DNA of 60,433 nucleotides from Hafnia paralvei ATCC 29927 (GCF_001655005.1 NZ_LXET01000068.1:1-60433); one strand, 5' to 3'. Positions 15,532-25,710 are shown, counted from the stretch's first letter. Translations and numbers: made by a program. Notes: generated by a model from the sequence alone, not told the origin.

Positions 15532-15810
15532 TTATTTTAAGTCACTCGTATCTTCGGAGTGACTTAATTGAAACCGTTGTGAAAAAACATATCCCTCCAG
15601 AGTTATCGTGACCTCGGGTTCATCCGGGTGACACAACGTGATGCTTGTCACAGCAACCTCAGTGAGGTCAAAGCCTGCGCCGATTAGACACCGAATAACA
15701 TCGTCTCTATTATTGATATGCCCACACTCCACTAAGTTGCGCACACCATTAACAATGGCTGTTTTAGCCGCCTCTATTTCATGGGAATTCATTAATACGG
15801 CATCTTCCAT
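15532..15810 (-). CDS. Unknown protein resembling a relaxase C-terminal segment
   Basis: 92-aa protein. The segment NLVECGHINNRDDVIRCLIG followed by GFDLTEVAVTSIT and TLEGYVF resembles a region that follows the catalytic domain in MobA-type relaxases of small plasmids, where 'RDDVV..L...G....R....SISI...G...RLKG' is common. Here it stands alone, without a relaxase. GAGG precedes the ATG by 8 bases. The end of the gene is built into a perfect 10-bp inverted repeat at 15539-15567. The function is unknown. Confidence 0.55.
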   Translation of the reverse strand: MEDAVLMNSHEIEAAKTAIVNGVRNLVECGHINNRDDVIRCLIGAGFDLTEVAVTSITLCHPDEPEVTITLEGYVFSQRFQLSHSEDTSDLK

Positions 15811-15955
15811 ATCATAATCCTCGTGATTTATATTTTCATAAAGGAATAAAAAAAGCAGTTCCCATAGGGGAGATTTTATTAAATTTTAGTTTCTTTTAAT
15901 TTTATTAAAAGATATCTAGTGGATATTTATATTCAATGCGTTTATTGATTGACTA

Positions 15956-15991
15956 CTGGGTGGGAGTCATATATCCAGCCTCCCTACCCAG
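15956..15991 (-). terminator. Possible terminator of the finO transcript
   Basis: CTGGGTGGGAG / CTCCCTACCCAG form an 11-bp stem with one mismatch and a 13-nt loop just beyond the finO stop on the minus strand. The T tract is weak. Confidence 0.45.
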
Positions 15992-15996
15992 CCTAT

Positions 15997-16602
15997 TTAC
16001 TGAAACCGTTTTAGGCGCTCTACAGCATACTGCTGTTCATTCTCTTCGACCGTAGCCACCGCATGCCCCTGAATGTCATAGCGTGGCGCACCGACAACGG
16101 TTTGACTGAGGTACACTTTCGAACGCGTAATGCTTTTCAAACAACGTTTGATCTGTTTATTCGATATCGGGTAAGCATTAAGCTGCTTATCCGCCACCAA
16201 CTTCTCAAAAGTCCCTACCGCCATCAACCTTGGGACATCGCCATCAAATAGCCCCGGCCAATACGTTTTCATCTCTGTGATAGCCTCATACAAGGGGATA
16301 AGTTTCACGCCCTTGGGCACTTTCACTTGACGTGGCACCGCTTCCTTTTTGGCCTTTTCGACGCTTTTGGGAGGAGACGCAGGCGGCGTTTCAATCTTAG
16401 GGGGCACTTTTGCAGCCAATGCCTGCTTTTTCACTTTCCACGCCGGCGGTGTTGTGACAGTGACCACCTTCTTACGGCCCACCACGCGCGGTACCTGTAG
16501 TGTCGATGCGGTGTTAGTGTCATTTACGCTATCGGCTCCGCCCTTCGTTGTCTCAGGTGACTTACGTTTTAGCGTTAAGGTTTTCCGTTTTTCATCACTC
16601 AT
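15997..16602 (-). CDS. finO: FinO fertility inhibition RNA chaperone
   Basis: 201-aa ProQ/FinO family RNA chaperone that stabilises FinP and promotes its pairing with traJ mRNA, so repressing transfer. The N-terminal LTLKRKSP, the basic VTTPPAWKVKKQAL segment and the core MKTYWPGLFDGDVPRLMAVG ... ITRSKVYL ... RYDIQGH match R100/F FinO. It is longer than R100 FinO (186 aa) because of a Pro/Lys-rich linker around residues 60-95. It appears intact, unlike the IS3-disrupted finO of F, so transfer is probably repressed. Confidence 0.95.
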   Translation of the reverse strand: MSDEKRKTLTLKRKSPETTKGGADSVNDTNTASTLQVPRVVGRKKVVTVTTPPAWKVKKQALAAKVPPKIETPPASPPKSVEKAKKEAVPRQVKVPKGVKLIPLYEAITEMKTYWPGLFDGDVPRLMAVGTFEKLVADKQLNAYPISNKQIKRCLKSITRSKVYLSQTVVGAPRYDIQGHAVATVEENEQQYAVERLKRFQ

Positions 16603-16692
16603 TGTTTGGATATTCCCTCATTGAATTAATAGCGGGGCTGCCATGCACCACACCGTAAGCAGTAGGCTAACCTGCCAACATTGTGCGCATTT

Positions 16693-17439
16693 TCATACAA
16701 TGACGCCAGCAAGCACACTTAAGAGCACCAGATGCCCCACGTAAAACAGCACAAAAAAATCGCGAGGCCAGAATCGCGGTACGCCTGCACTGATAAGGCG
16801 TGCTAGGGCAAGCACCACGGCTGAAAGCACAAGACCTGCCATTGCTGCCACAGGTGAAACCTCGATATTGAGCATTAGCACCATGCTGCACCATAAGATA
16901 AAGCACGCCGCCCGCTCAGCGGAGGATGTCGCCGCAAATAGATACCGCGCGCTGGCCAACATCATTATTCCCGCCACCCCGTAGCTGGTTTGGGCAAAGG
17001 GAAGCCAGAGAGCAACCAGCAATAACCCGAGCGATACCGATAGACGGGATTTCATTTCACACCAGCGGATAGCCTGACCGGCGACTGCGAAAGCAAACAA
17101 GATATTGCCCTGCCACCACGGGAACCCAGCAAGCGCATACCCCAACTGTGCAAACAGCGCCCACACCCATAGATGGTTGAGGGATGCCTGTCGAAGGGTA
17201 GGGTGCCGCATCAGGTTATACGCCCATACCACGCCAAACAACGGGAAAGCGCCGCGCCCCAGCCACATCATCCACAGATGATCCAGCGCAAAAATACGGT
17301 TCACATGGTCGATAACCATCAACAGCATGGCCACGGTCTTAATGACGTCGAGTTGCCCCGATGTCCATGACAGACGAGGCTGCAACCATTGTCCCATCTG
17401 AATCAAACTATCATTGCTATATGCATGTTCTGCTTTCAT
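16693..17439 (-). CDS. traX: TraX pilin N-acetylase
   Basis: 248 aa from the ATG at 17439, exactly the length of F TraX; a frame extending to 17511 adds 24 unlikely residues. A very hydrophobic membrane protein with some eight segments; SGQLDVIKTVAMLLMVIDHVN is the family signature. TraX acetylates the N terminus of mature TraA pilin at the inner membrane. It sits between traI and finO as in F. Confidence 0.92.
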   Translation of the reverse strand: MKAEHAYSNDSLIQMGQWLQPRLSWTSGQLDVIKTVAMLLMVIDHVNRIFALDHLWMMWLGRGAFPLFGVVWAYNLMRHPTLRQASLNHLWVWALFAQLGYALAGFPWWQGNILFAFAVAGQAIRWCEMKSRLSVSLGLLLVALWLPFAQTSYGVAGIMMLASARYLFAATSSAERAACFILWCSMVLMLNIEVSPVAAMAGLVLSAVVLALARLISAGVPRFWPRDFFVLFYVGHLVLLSVLAGVIV

Positions 17440-17523
17440 ATTTTTATTCCGTTTATCGTAGCCCCGGAGGATTTTACGATGTTTCATCGTGGAAGACGCC
17501 GGGGCCGACAAGCCGCAGGCGCG

Positions 17524-20500
17524 TCAGTCGCCACCCAACGTTTTCTCTCGCTGCAGGTCGCGCACCACCTCATTGTCTAACTGCTGCAGGCGTTCACGCT
17601 GTTGGTTTTCCGCCACCACTTTATTCACCGCCTCCGTTTGCACGTGCGCGTCAGGCAGCTCTGGCAGCGGTGACTTATCGTCGCGTGTTCCCGCTAATCC
17701 TTTGATGACATCGCCAACCAACGCTTTGACCTTCTCATCAGGCAAGGTCACTTCCTTCTCAGGCTTGTCTGCCCCCAACATCTCTTGGGCGATTTTTTCT
17801 GCCTGTTTCTCCAACGCCTCACGCGCGATTTCTTCCGCACGGCGACTGTCGCCCACATCAGCCGGTGTGATATCCACTGCCGTATCCGTTGCTGTCCCCG
17901 CTGTCACCTCAGCCACCTTATCGACCCACAGCTTGCCACCGGTCATCGCAGCAGGGTTCCACGGACGACCGTCGCCGGACAGTCTCACGACCACGCCGCT
18001 TTCAGGGTGACGGGCGGCCAACGTCACCCCCTCGCGCATCGTGGTGGCCAGCTGATTCTCGCCGTTGCGACTGGCTTGGAGGGCGACAAACTGCGCCTCC
18101 TCGCTGCCAAAGACACGCCCTTCGGTGCTCAGGGCATTGACGTCCAGAGACTCTCCCTGTGTCATTGGCGCAAGCCAGACGCCGGCAGACTTGCCGTTTT
18201 GATCAAAGGCGGGCAGGGCCACATGAGGCTGCGGATATTTACGGCCTGGTGCGATAAAGCGCGCCAGTGATTGCCCCTCCTGCAACCCCGATTGCTTGAG
18301 GAGTGCTCGCCCCACTGCCACCTCGGGCAACGGGGTAGCCTGACGCATCAACCGTTCGGCGTTGTTGACTGTGCGCTCATCGCGCGGTGCCAGCACATCG
18401 TGCGCGGTACTGCGAGATTGGGTTTTGCCCATCGCACTCACCCATCCCTCACGGTTATCGGTGTACACCTGTACATGTTGTTTAGAGCGTGACAGAGCAA
18501 CGTACACCGACTCAAAGCTCACCATCTGCTTGCGGCCACCGTCGGTCCCCTCGAGGGCAATGGCAAAGGACTCACTGGCCCCCTGCGCACCGTGTGCGGT
18601 GACTGCATAGGCTAAATCAATATGGCTCTGCGCTTCATCACGATAGGGTTTCACCGTGCGCTGCTGTTGACCGTCTGTTAGCGTGACACTGTCACCCGCT
18701 ATATCCGAGACCGTCCACACGCTGTTGGCAATGTAGCCCCGCTCATTGTCACTTTTCGAAAAGCGCATTTTGTCGCCCACCCCGACCGTTATCATGTCTT
18801 GCTTGTACAGCGTTACCCCTTCACTGGCGGCTTCGCGGGGCGAGAGTAGACGCGTATTGCCCGCATTGTCGCGCAATGTAATCAACTCAGCCTGCTTATC
18901 AATATCGGCTATCTGATGGTAGGTATTGTCCATGAGCACACGGTCACCACGGTGTTCTTCCCACGTACTCAGTCGTCGGAGTTCACCGTCGCGTACGTTC
19001 GCCGTCACCAAAATCGGAATAAAAACCTTATCACCGAGTTCGCCGGCGTTTTCACGGGCGTTATGTATCATCGCGTTCACCGCGCGGCGGTCGTCGTTCA
19101 AGTGCGTCACAATCAGCGTTTGTGCGCGTGCGTCAGGCGTGCGCCCCATGTAATCTGCGACGATGCTCTCGTAAAGAGTCGCAGGCTTACCCTCATCAAC
19201 ACGCACGGCGTCACCGGCCTCTTGGGTAGCTTCTCGAATCGCATCCTCCTGCTTACGCGTAAACTCCATGACCGAACTGTCAGGAACCCACGCGCCGGGT
19301 TGGCGCGGCACCTGAACCGGTGCCACACTCTCCACCGTGGCCAATGCGCCGCTGATATCACGCTCAATCATGCGATACACCGCAGGCCGGAGCGCAGGGG
19401 TTTGGCGCACGATTTCTTGCATAATGGCCACGTCGGCGGCGCTGCGCCTTTGCTGCAGCTTAAAGGGTTGACCCGGTGCAATCGGCTGCAGCTGGTCACT
19501 GTCGCCGCTAAAGACCGCCCGTCCACCGCCTGCCGCTATCAACGCGTAGGTTTTGGCCATGTCGGTATTGCCCAGCATCGAGCTTTCATCCACCACAAAC
19601 ACCGTATTGCGATAATCGGGTGTTTCCCCTTGGCGTTGTTGCTGTGCGGTGTCATAGAGAAAAGAGGCCAGCGTTTGGGCATCAAGCCCCGCGCTACGCA
19701 TCTCGCCTACTGCGCGATGGGTAGGCCCTAGACCAATGACCCGAGGGCGACGTTCTTCAGGCAAGGTATTGATGGCCTGCATCACCGCCCGGAACTGGGT
19801 GGTTTTCCCCACGCCGGCATAGCCCTGTACCGCCACAAAACGGTCGGGCGTTTCGAGTATCATGCGCGTCGCCGCCTGCTGGCCCGTTGTCAGCCCAGCT
19901 AAGATGCTCTCGGGGACGTCACTCATCAGCGGCGTGACCGCCTCTTTCCCTTCGGCAATATGGCGAATAATACTTTTTTCTGCCTCAAAGGACGCCCGCG
20001 AGACCAGCAAATCATTGCCATGCCCCTGAGCAACATCGACGGCAATCAACGCCCCTGATTTGACCTGCTCTCGAACTTCTTGCTCAATGTCTCGCGGTGT
20101 GAGCTTACCGTCACCAAACTCCTGCGCTGCTGCCAGCAGGGAAACGCGCGAAAACGCCAGCTTTTGGTTTTCAAGCGTGGGTACCGCCAAATGGATCGCC
20201 TGCTGTACCGGCGTATTGAGCGCCGTTTTCTGGTGCTGTAGCGCCTCATCGAGAACCGACTCACCCGCCACGGTTTTTATCTGCTGCGTCACGACCTTAA
20301 ACGCCGGATGACGTGCGAGTTTTTCGGCTGTTTTTTCCGGGCTTTGCGCCGAGTACATCTGTATCTGTGCGCCGCTGCGCGACAGCTGATTTAAGGTCAT
20401 CTTATCGAGGTCGCGGTTGCTCGCGGCCACAAAGACCGTCGCATCATCACTGACCGAGCGCCCTAGACCTTCAACCCACGCATGCCCCACCTTTATCGCA

Positions 20501-22794
20501 GAGAACGGCGAATCGCCCACCGGCAAAGGCTGACTAGCACCTTTTCCGTTGCGCACCACGGCCATCTTGCCCTTAGCATGACTCACCACGTTGAGTTCAT
20601 CACCGGCGCGCAGTTTATGCTCCGGCATTTTCCCCAGCACGTTCAGCTTTTCCCCCACGGCAACCGGCAGCTGCTCTGAGCGATACAACGACCACTGGCT
20701 ATTTAACGCCGACAGTTTTAACTGTTGGCTTTCCCCAGCCTCATTACGCAGCGTCAGCGAGTGTGTTTTTCCTGTAACGCGCTCAATCACAAAGCGCTCA
20801 TGGGTTTTGGTTTCACCGTCCCACTTCTCCATCACCATGCCCTCGCGGTAATGGTCGCGTACGGTACGGCTCTTGCTGTCGACCCATACCGGCACCAAAG
20901 TCGGCACGGTGATGTCCTGCTGTGACAACACACCCTGAGTCTTCAGCTCGGCCCGCACGGTATCCGTCAACATATCTTGCTCGCGCACGCCCGACGTTTG
21001 CACCACGCCCTTTCCGCCCACCTGAAGGTGCGCCACGTAGTCGTGGGCCAGCTGGGCATAACGCTGGTTTTTATCCGCTTCTCCCACAACCACCGCGTCT
21101 ATCTGTTTTCCGCCCTGATAGCGGTAGTCGTTCACGCCAGCATCACGCAGAACGTTGAGCGCACTTCCGGTCCCGCTGCGCTGCTGGGAGTCCATCACGA
21201 GCAGCTGCACATTGTTACGCACGGCGCCATCAAGCAACGACACCGCTTCTTTGAGCGTCAGCTTTTCGCCCTGCTCGACAATCAGGGTACTGTTCGGCAC
21301 AAACGCCGTGCCATCCAGCATACTGCGCTTAGGTAACACGGCCTCTTTGGCCAACTGTTCATCCTGCTGCAAATAGGTCCGCGCTTTGGTATCACCCGCT
21401 AAGATTTGCACCTCACGCCCCTGTTCATGCGCCAGATTCACCAGCTCCGCCACGCGGTTGCGTTGCACCAACGCACCGCCAGCGCCTGACAAAATGGCCA
21501 TCGGCGGGTTGTCCTGCGCCAGTACGCTGACCGCATCGCTGTAGGGTGCAGGTCTGTCTATTTTGCCATTCGGACTCACTTGGACATGACCTTGGCGCAT
21601 CACTTCCTTGCTCAAAGCATTGATTGATAGCTCATCGAGCACATGGACATCAGAGGTAAAGATCCCCTTTTCTTTGTCCAGCGGGATAAGCTGTTGGCGA
21701 GCAATCGCGTCATCAATTCCGCCACGGGCTTGCTGAATCACCCCATCGAGCGCAGGCAACTGGCCGACCGTCTTGGCCAGTACATCGGCATAGGTAAACT
21801 GGGTTTTGCGCTCGCTAAGGAGTGAAATGGCCTGCGTCACCGCCAGCCCGACATCGGCAGGCTCCTGCGCCAGTGGCGCTGGCGTCAAACCGTCTTGAAC
21901 ACGCGTATCCGCAAGCTGGCGGTACGCCTCCATATCAAAGCCGGTCGTTTTCAGCGTGGTGAGCCACTCGGCCATCTTCTGTGCCGGCTCAAGAACCTCT
22001 TTCGACTTGCGGGTATCGAGGGCAGCGACATCGCGCGAACGTCGTGAAGCATCTGCGCCCACGGTTTCTACAATGGTGTTTCGCCGCGAAGAGAAAGGAG
22101 CCACGGGCACATCCCGCATCTCCCATAAACCATGCTTACCGACGACATCCACTTCATAGCCCATCGCTTCAACTTCTCGTCGCAGCGACTGATTGTAAAT
22201 TTTCCCAAGGGCGATTTGATTGGCCAACACGTTCTCTGAGAAACCGGTTTTACCCACCGTATCGCTGCTCAGGGCCTGCCACTTATCCTCATTACGCGTG
22301 GCATTAAGCACCACGCTGTGGGTGTGTAGCTGCGGATCTTGGTCACGCGAAGTGTCGTGATTAAAACGAGCCATCACCAGATTACCGGTGAGCACGGTTT
22401 CAGAGACTCCGTCACGCATCGTACGGGTCGAGGCCAATGCTTCTACCTGCTTGAGCGCGACATCAACGGCGCGGTTATGGGCTTCAATCAGGCGCTTATC
22501 ACCACCCAGCATCGCCATCACCGAGACACTTTTGGGCGCTGAGAAGGTTAGATCATAGCCTGGGCGGTGCTTGTTACTGCCGTCTTGAAGCCGTGACAAA
22601 TCCGCACCATCAGGCAATAATCCTTTGAGCGCACGGGTAAAAGTGTCTTTATCAATGGCACCCTCCAAACCTAACAGCTTTGCACCCTCACCATGCCAAC
22701 GGTCATCCATACTGCCCAATACGTAATAGTTGTCTTTGTCGGTGTAGTAGCCTGCTGCTCCCCCTGCCGACTTCACCTGGCTAAAGCTCATCAT
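17524..22794 (-). CDS. traI: TraI relaxase/helicase (MOBF)
   Basis: 1756 aa, the same length as F TraI. The relaxase domain has the tyrosine pairs YY at 16-17 and 23-24 and the metal-binding histidines in HDTSRDQDPQLHTH. The vestigial helicase domain, then the active SF1 helicase with Walker A GYAGVGKTT near residue 1000 and VVDESSMLG, and a C-terminal region ending KTLGGD follow. It nicks oriT at 49308/49309, stays on the 5' end and unwinds the plasmid. The ATG overlaps the traD stop (TAATG), so the two are coupled. Confidence 0.98.
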   Translation of the reverse strand: MMSFSQVKSAGGAAGYYTDKDNYYVLGSMDDRWHGEGAKLLGLEGAIDKDTFTRALKGLLPDGADLSRLQDGSNKHRPGYDLTFSAPKSVSVMAMLGGDKRLIEAHNRAVDVALKQVEALASTRTMRDGVSETVLTGNLVMARFNHDTSRDQDPQLHTHSVVLNATRNEDKWQALSSDTVGKTGFSENVLANQIALGKIYNQSLRREVEAMGYEVDVVGKHGLWEMRDVPVAPFSSRRNTIVETVGADASRRSRDVAALDTRKSKEVLEPAQKMAEWLTTLKTTGFDMEAYRQLADTRVQDGLTPAPLAQEPADVGLAVTQAISLLSERKTQFTYADVLAKTVGQLPALDGVIQQARGGIDDAIARQQLIPLDKEKGIFTSDVHVLDELSINALSKEVMRQGHVQVSPNGKIDRPAPYSDAVSVLAQDNPPMAILSGAGGALVQRNRVAELVNLAHEQGREVQILAGDTKARTYLQQDEQLAKEAVLPKRSMLDGTAFVPNSTLIVEQGEKLTLKEAVSLLDGAVRNNVQLLVMDSQQRSGTGSALNVLRDAGVNDYRYQGGKQIDAVVVGEADKNQRYAQLAHDYVAHLQVGGKGVVQTSGVREQDMLTDTVRAELKTQGVLSQQDITVPTLVPVWVDSKSRTVRDHYREGMVMEKWDGETKTHERFVIERVTGKTHSLTLRNEAGESQQLKLSALNSQWSLYRSEQLPVAVGEKLNVLGKMPEHKLRAGDELNVVSHAKGKMAVVRNGKGASQPLPVGDSPFSAIKVGHAWVEGLGRSVSDDATVFVAASNRDLDKMTLNQLSRSGAQIQMYSAQSPEKTAEKLARHPAFKVVTQQIKTVAGESVLDEALQHQKTALNTPVQQAIHLAVPTLENQKLAFSRVSLLAAAQEFGDGKLTPRDIEQEVREQVKSGALIAVDVAQGHGNDLLVSRASFEAEKSIIRHIAEGKEAVTPLMSDVPESILAGLTTGQQAATRMILETPDRFVAVQGYAGVGKTTQFRAVMQAINTLPEERRPRVIGLGPTHRAVGEMRSAGLDAQTLASFLYDTAQQQRQGETPDYRNTVFVVDESSMLGNTDMAKTYALIAAGGGRAVFSGDSDQLQPIAPGQPFKLQQRRSAADVAIMQEIVRQTPALRPAVYRMIERDISGALATVESVAPVQVPRQPGAWVPDSSVMEFTRKQEDAIREATQEAGDAVRVDEGKPATLYESIVADYMGRTPDARAQTLIVTHLNDDRRAVNAMIHNARENAGELGDKVFIPILVTANVRDGELRRLSTWEEHRGDRVLMDNTYHQIADIDKQAELITLRDNAGNTRLLSPREAASEGVTLYKQDMITVGVGDKMRFSKSDNERGYIANSVWTVSDIAGDSVTLTDGQQQRTVKPYRDEAQSHIDLAYAVTAHGAQGASESFAIALEGTDGGRKQMVSFESVYVALSRSKQHVQVYTDNREGWVSAMGKTQSRSTAHDVLAPRDERTVNNAERLMRQATPLPEVAVGRALLKQSGLQEGQSLARFIAPGRKYPQPHVALPAFDQNGKSAGVWLAPMTQGESLDVNALSTEGRVFGSEEAQFVALQASRNGENQLATTMREGVTLAARHPESGVVVRLSGDGRPWNPAAMTGGKLWVDKVAEVTAGTATDTAVDITPADVGDSRRAEEIAREALEKQAEKIAQEMLGADKPEKEVTLPDEKVKALVGDVIKGLAGTRDDKSPLPELPDAHVQTEAVNKVVAENQQRERLQQLDNEVVRDLQREKTLGGD

Positions 22795-25022
22795 TAGAAG
22801 GTGTCTCCCACTTCAACGTCATCGTGAGACGACTGACCGTGATTGATATTGACCTCTTCACGGCGTTGCATCGTGCGCTGGCCGTTAGCCTCATGCTCAG
22901 CCTGCCAACGCTCGTAAGCATCCGGATCAACCAGTTCGCCTTGGCTATCAATACCCGGTGGCAGCGCCTCTTCACGCTCCTCGAGCTCTTGCTCTACGCC
23001 GCCGACAGGTGCAACCACCGCCGCTGCGGTGGCGCTGGTCGCCGTTGTCGATGCGGCAGCGGCTGGGGCTGCGGCTTTGGGTGACACCTTGGGTGCTGGC
23101 TTCGCTGCATTTTCTACGCTACGAGGCGCAACAGGCGGTGTCGTTTGAGTCGGCGTCTCAGCGACGGGCTTATTTTCCGTCGCTGCAGGCTCGGCTGTCG
23201 CTGTATCAGGGGTAAAGAGTTCGGCAATCCCGCGCCCTTCTTCCTCTCGGGCGGCCAGTACGGCACTCAGGTGCGTCTCGGCGTCGGTATCGATAGTGCG
23301 GGCGATAAATTCTGGCGCGACTTTGGGACGCGTCTGGTACTTCAGCGGCAGTTTCACGGCAGGATACGGTCCCGGCAGCGTGATATAGCAGGTTAAATCG
23401 GGCAGGGTTTGAATGTCGCTGTAGCTCACCAGCGTCACACGCTCCATGTCTTTGCCGACCGAGGTGCCATCACGTACAGGGTCTACACCGTAAGAATACT
23501 GCTCAGAAGCCTTGAGCTGTTCTTTTTCACCAATTTCACCGGCGGCAAAATCCGCAATCTGCTTACTGGGTGAGCGGAAGAAGGCGCGGGTATTGAGCAC
23601 ATCGAACAGCGTGGCAGCGCCTTTGGCGCCATAGATATCCTCAAGCTGAGCGTAGGACTGGAAGCCCAACACGTAGCAACCACCAAACTTTCGCGCTTCG
23701 GGCAGAATCTCCACTAAGTCCGGCAGCTTGTGCAGGGTCGGTAGCTCATCGGCAAAAATCCATACACGGCGCTGACGGTTTTCTCCCATCGCCAGCAGGC
23801 CACGAATGGCTAACGACAACCACATCGATATCACCGGTTTAAGGGACGCGTGAGTATCGGCGTTCGATGAGATAAACAACCAACCGTTGTTGCCATCCTC
23901 CCGTACACCGCGCATCCAGTCACGGATGGTGAAGGGTTCGCCGTTGCGCTCAATGCCCTGCAGATAGCGGATGGCTTTGACATAGTTGGTGAGCACCGCA
24001 CGGATAGAAATCGCCGTTTTCTCAATTTTTTCGTCCACCAAGTTCGCGGCAGGCGTGGACTTTAAATAGGCGCGCAGCTTATCGATTTTGATGGATAAGA
24101 GCGTATCAACCAGCTTGGCATAGCTGCGGTCATCATCCTTACGCATCCGGAAGCCTGCCTCAGCAAAGATGGTGCGGCCAGAACCTTGCCAAAAGGGGTC
24201 TTCGCTCGAGCCCATTGGGATAAGCGTGTTAGCGACGTTATCAAAATCAGGCTGGGTCACGCATTCACGCCACAAATCCCAGTTAGCGCAGCGCGCATCG
24301 AGCGGGTTAAGTATTTTATCTTTGGCAGGGTCGTAGTAGCTTTTCACAAATTCACAGGAGCGGTCATAGACAATCACCATATCGCCACGCTTACGCGCAT
24401 GATTCATTAGGCGGCGAATAAACTCAGATTTACCAGAGCCGACCGTGCCATGAAGACAGAAATTTTGGATTTCACTGTTTTTAATGAGAGGTAATTTTTC
24501 AATTTTAATATCAGAGGCATTACCGTCTCTTTTGAGCATCGCCGCCACTTCATTTGGATTATCGGTAAGTTTGCGACCGCCGGTAATTTCATCTTCGCTT
24601 TGTTTCTTCCCTTGGTGACCTAATATCCATGAGGCAACAAAGAACGTCACCGTACACACAATACCCCCGACCACGGCGGCAATCACAAAGCTGGTCCAGA
24701 GTTGTTCACCGCACCACAGCGTATATTTGTCATTGAGTATTTGCTGGGCGTTATAGGGGAATTTTTTACCGTAATACTCAATCTGATACACCGGCTGCGA
24801 GCGCATCAGTTCACGCATCGGCCCCAGCGTCCGGCACCACCAATAAATAATGCCGTTAATAAAGGTTTGCCATGACAGACGGAACATTAAGGTCAGCGTC
24901 GTTATGGCCAAAAATAGAAGAAATAAACAATAGAATATAATATTGGCAATTTGCCCAAACATACGAAAACGCATCGCGGCGATTTGACCGCCCTGCGTCA
25001 TATCTTTTGCATTAAAGCTCAT
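22794..25022 (-). CDS. traD: TraD type IV coupling protein
   Basis: 742-aa inner-membrane ATPase linking the relaxosome to the secretion channel. ATG at 25022 has CAGGAG upstream. Two N-terminal membrane segments precede Walker A HGTVGSGKSEF and Walker B VWIFADELPTL. A proline/alanine-rich linker leads to the extreme C-terminal tail DVEVGDTF, which in F contacts the TraM tetramer. It is slightly longer than F TraD (717 aa), mostly in the linker. It is coupled to traI. Confidence 0.97.
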   Translation of the reverse strand: MSFNAKDMTQGGQIAAMRFRMFGQIANIIFYCLFLLFLAITTLTLMFRLSWQTFINGIIYWWCRTLGPMRELMRSQPVYQIEYYGKKFPYNAQQILNDKYTLWCGEQLWTSFVIAAVVGGIVCTVTFFVASWILGHQGKKQSEDEITGGRKLTDNPNEVAAMLKRDGNASDIKIEKLPLIKNSEIQNFCLHGTVGSGKSEFIRRLMNHARKRGDMVIVYDRSCEFVKSYYDPAKDKILNPLDARCANWDLWRECVTQPDFDNVANTLIPMGSSEDPFWQGSGRTIFAEAGFRMRKDDDRSYAKLVDTLLSIKIDKLRAYLKSTPAANLVDEKIEKTAISIRAVLTNYVKAIRYLQGIERNGEPFTIRDWMRGVREDGNNGWLFISSNADTHASLKPVISMWLSLAIRGLLAMGENRQRRVWIFADELPTLHKLPDLVEILPEARKFGGCYVLGFQSYAQLEDIYGAKGAATLFDVLNTRAFFRSPSKQIADFAAGEIGEKEQLKASEQYSYGVDPVRDGTSVGKDMERVTLVSYSDIQTLPDLTCYITLPGPYPAVKLPLKYQTRPKVAPEFIARTIDTDAETHLSAVLAAREEEGRGIAELFTPDTATAEPAATENKPVAETPTQTTPPVAPRSVENAAKPAPKVSPKAAAPAAAASTTATSATAAAVVAPVGGVEQELEEREEALPPGIDSQGELVDPDAYERWQAEHEANGQRTMQRREEVNINHGQSSHDDVEVGDTF

Positions 25023-25164
25023 CTGAATTCTCCTGAGCACAGGAAATTAAACACCCATAACAATCAGGTATTTTTTCTTTATAAGACAGAGATAACACTC
25101 TCAGCTAGCAAGGAGGCTAACTGAGAGCGTGAAGATAAAAGGTAAGGAGTAAAACGAGAGAGAG

Positions 25165-25710
25165 TTATTTCGTCGGCAACACGCTATCGCTTTTACAGGC
25201 ATTAATAACCGAACTCAACATTGACAATTGATATCGACCGATATCTATAGAAAACACAAAGACTAATACCACCGTAAAAAACATGCCTATGATTGCATAA
25301 AAGAATAACCCAACTCCCAGAAATAAAAGTAAATAAGGCATCGCTCCCATTACAACGATATAAACTAAGGCATACTTTTTTATTTTCTTACTGGAAAAGG
25401 CATACAGTTGCGATTGCTGTCGAAAGTAAGACGGAACAGAAAGGTAGGTTCCCCGAGCACTGGCCGTACCCAGAGTAATCATCAGCCCTATAAAACAACA
25501 AAAAGCTAAAGGTACTAAAATATCAAACCCCTTAAAATCCCTCACAAAGAGGCTGGAGTTAAAACTTAATAATAAGCATAACAGCAGCCACAGCGCGACA
25601 ACCAGTCCGGGCCATAAACAGGTCCACATGGAGGGAACTTCAAGATCACCCTGTTTGAGGATTTGTTTAAGCTCTTCCGTTTCTTGCCGTATAACTTTAT
25701 TCGTTATCAT
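25165..25710 (-). CDS. TraS-position inner-membrane protein, probable entry exclusion
   Basis: 181-aa protein with four predicted membrane segments (about residues 34-51, 63-82, 113-131 and 133-153). It lies between traG and traD, the place of traS in F, and its ATG overlaps the traG stop (ATGA). TraS proteins block redundant DNA entry by recognising donor TraG and vary greatly in sequence, so position and topology are the basis of the call. No traT gene follows: only 142 bp separate it from traD. Confidence 0.65.
   Translation of the reverse strand: MITNKVIRQETEELKQILKQGDLEVPSMWTCLWPGLVVALWLLLCLLLSFNSSLFVRDFKGFDILVPLAFCCFIGLMITLGTASARGTYLSVPSYFRQQSQLYAFSSKKIKKYALVYIVVMGAMPYLLLFLGVGLFFYAIIGMFFTVVLVFVFSIDIGRYQLSMLSSVINACKSDSVLPTK

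Noticed and set aside
15539..15567. Terminator at the end of the 92-aa gene
   Set aside because: The perfect 10-bp stem lies inside the coding end and no T run follows on the minus strand.
18916..19731. 271-aa plus-strand frame inside traI
   Set aside because: One of many long frames antisense to traI; no codon or motif support and full overlap with a conserved gene.
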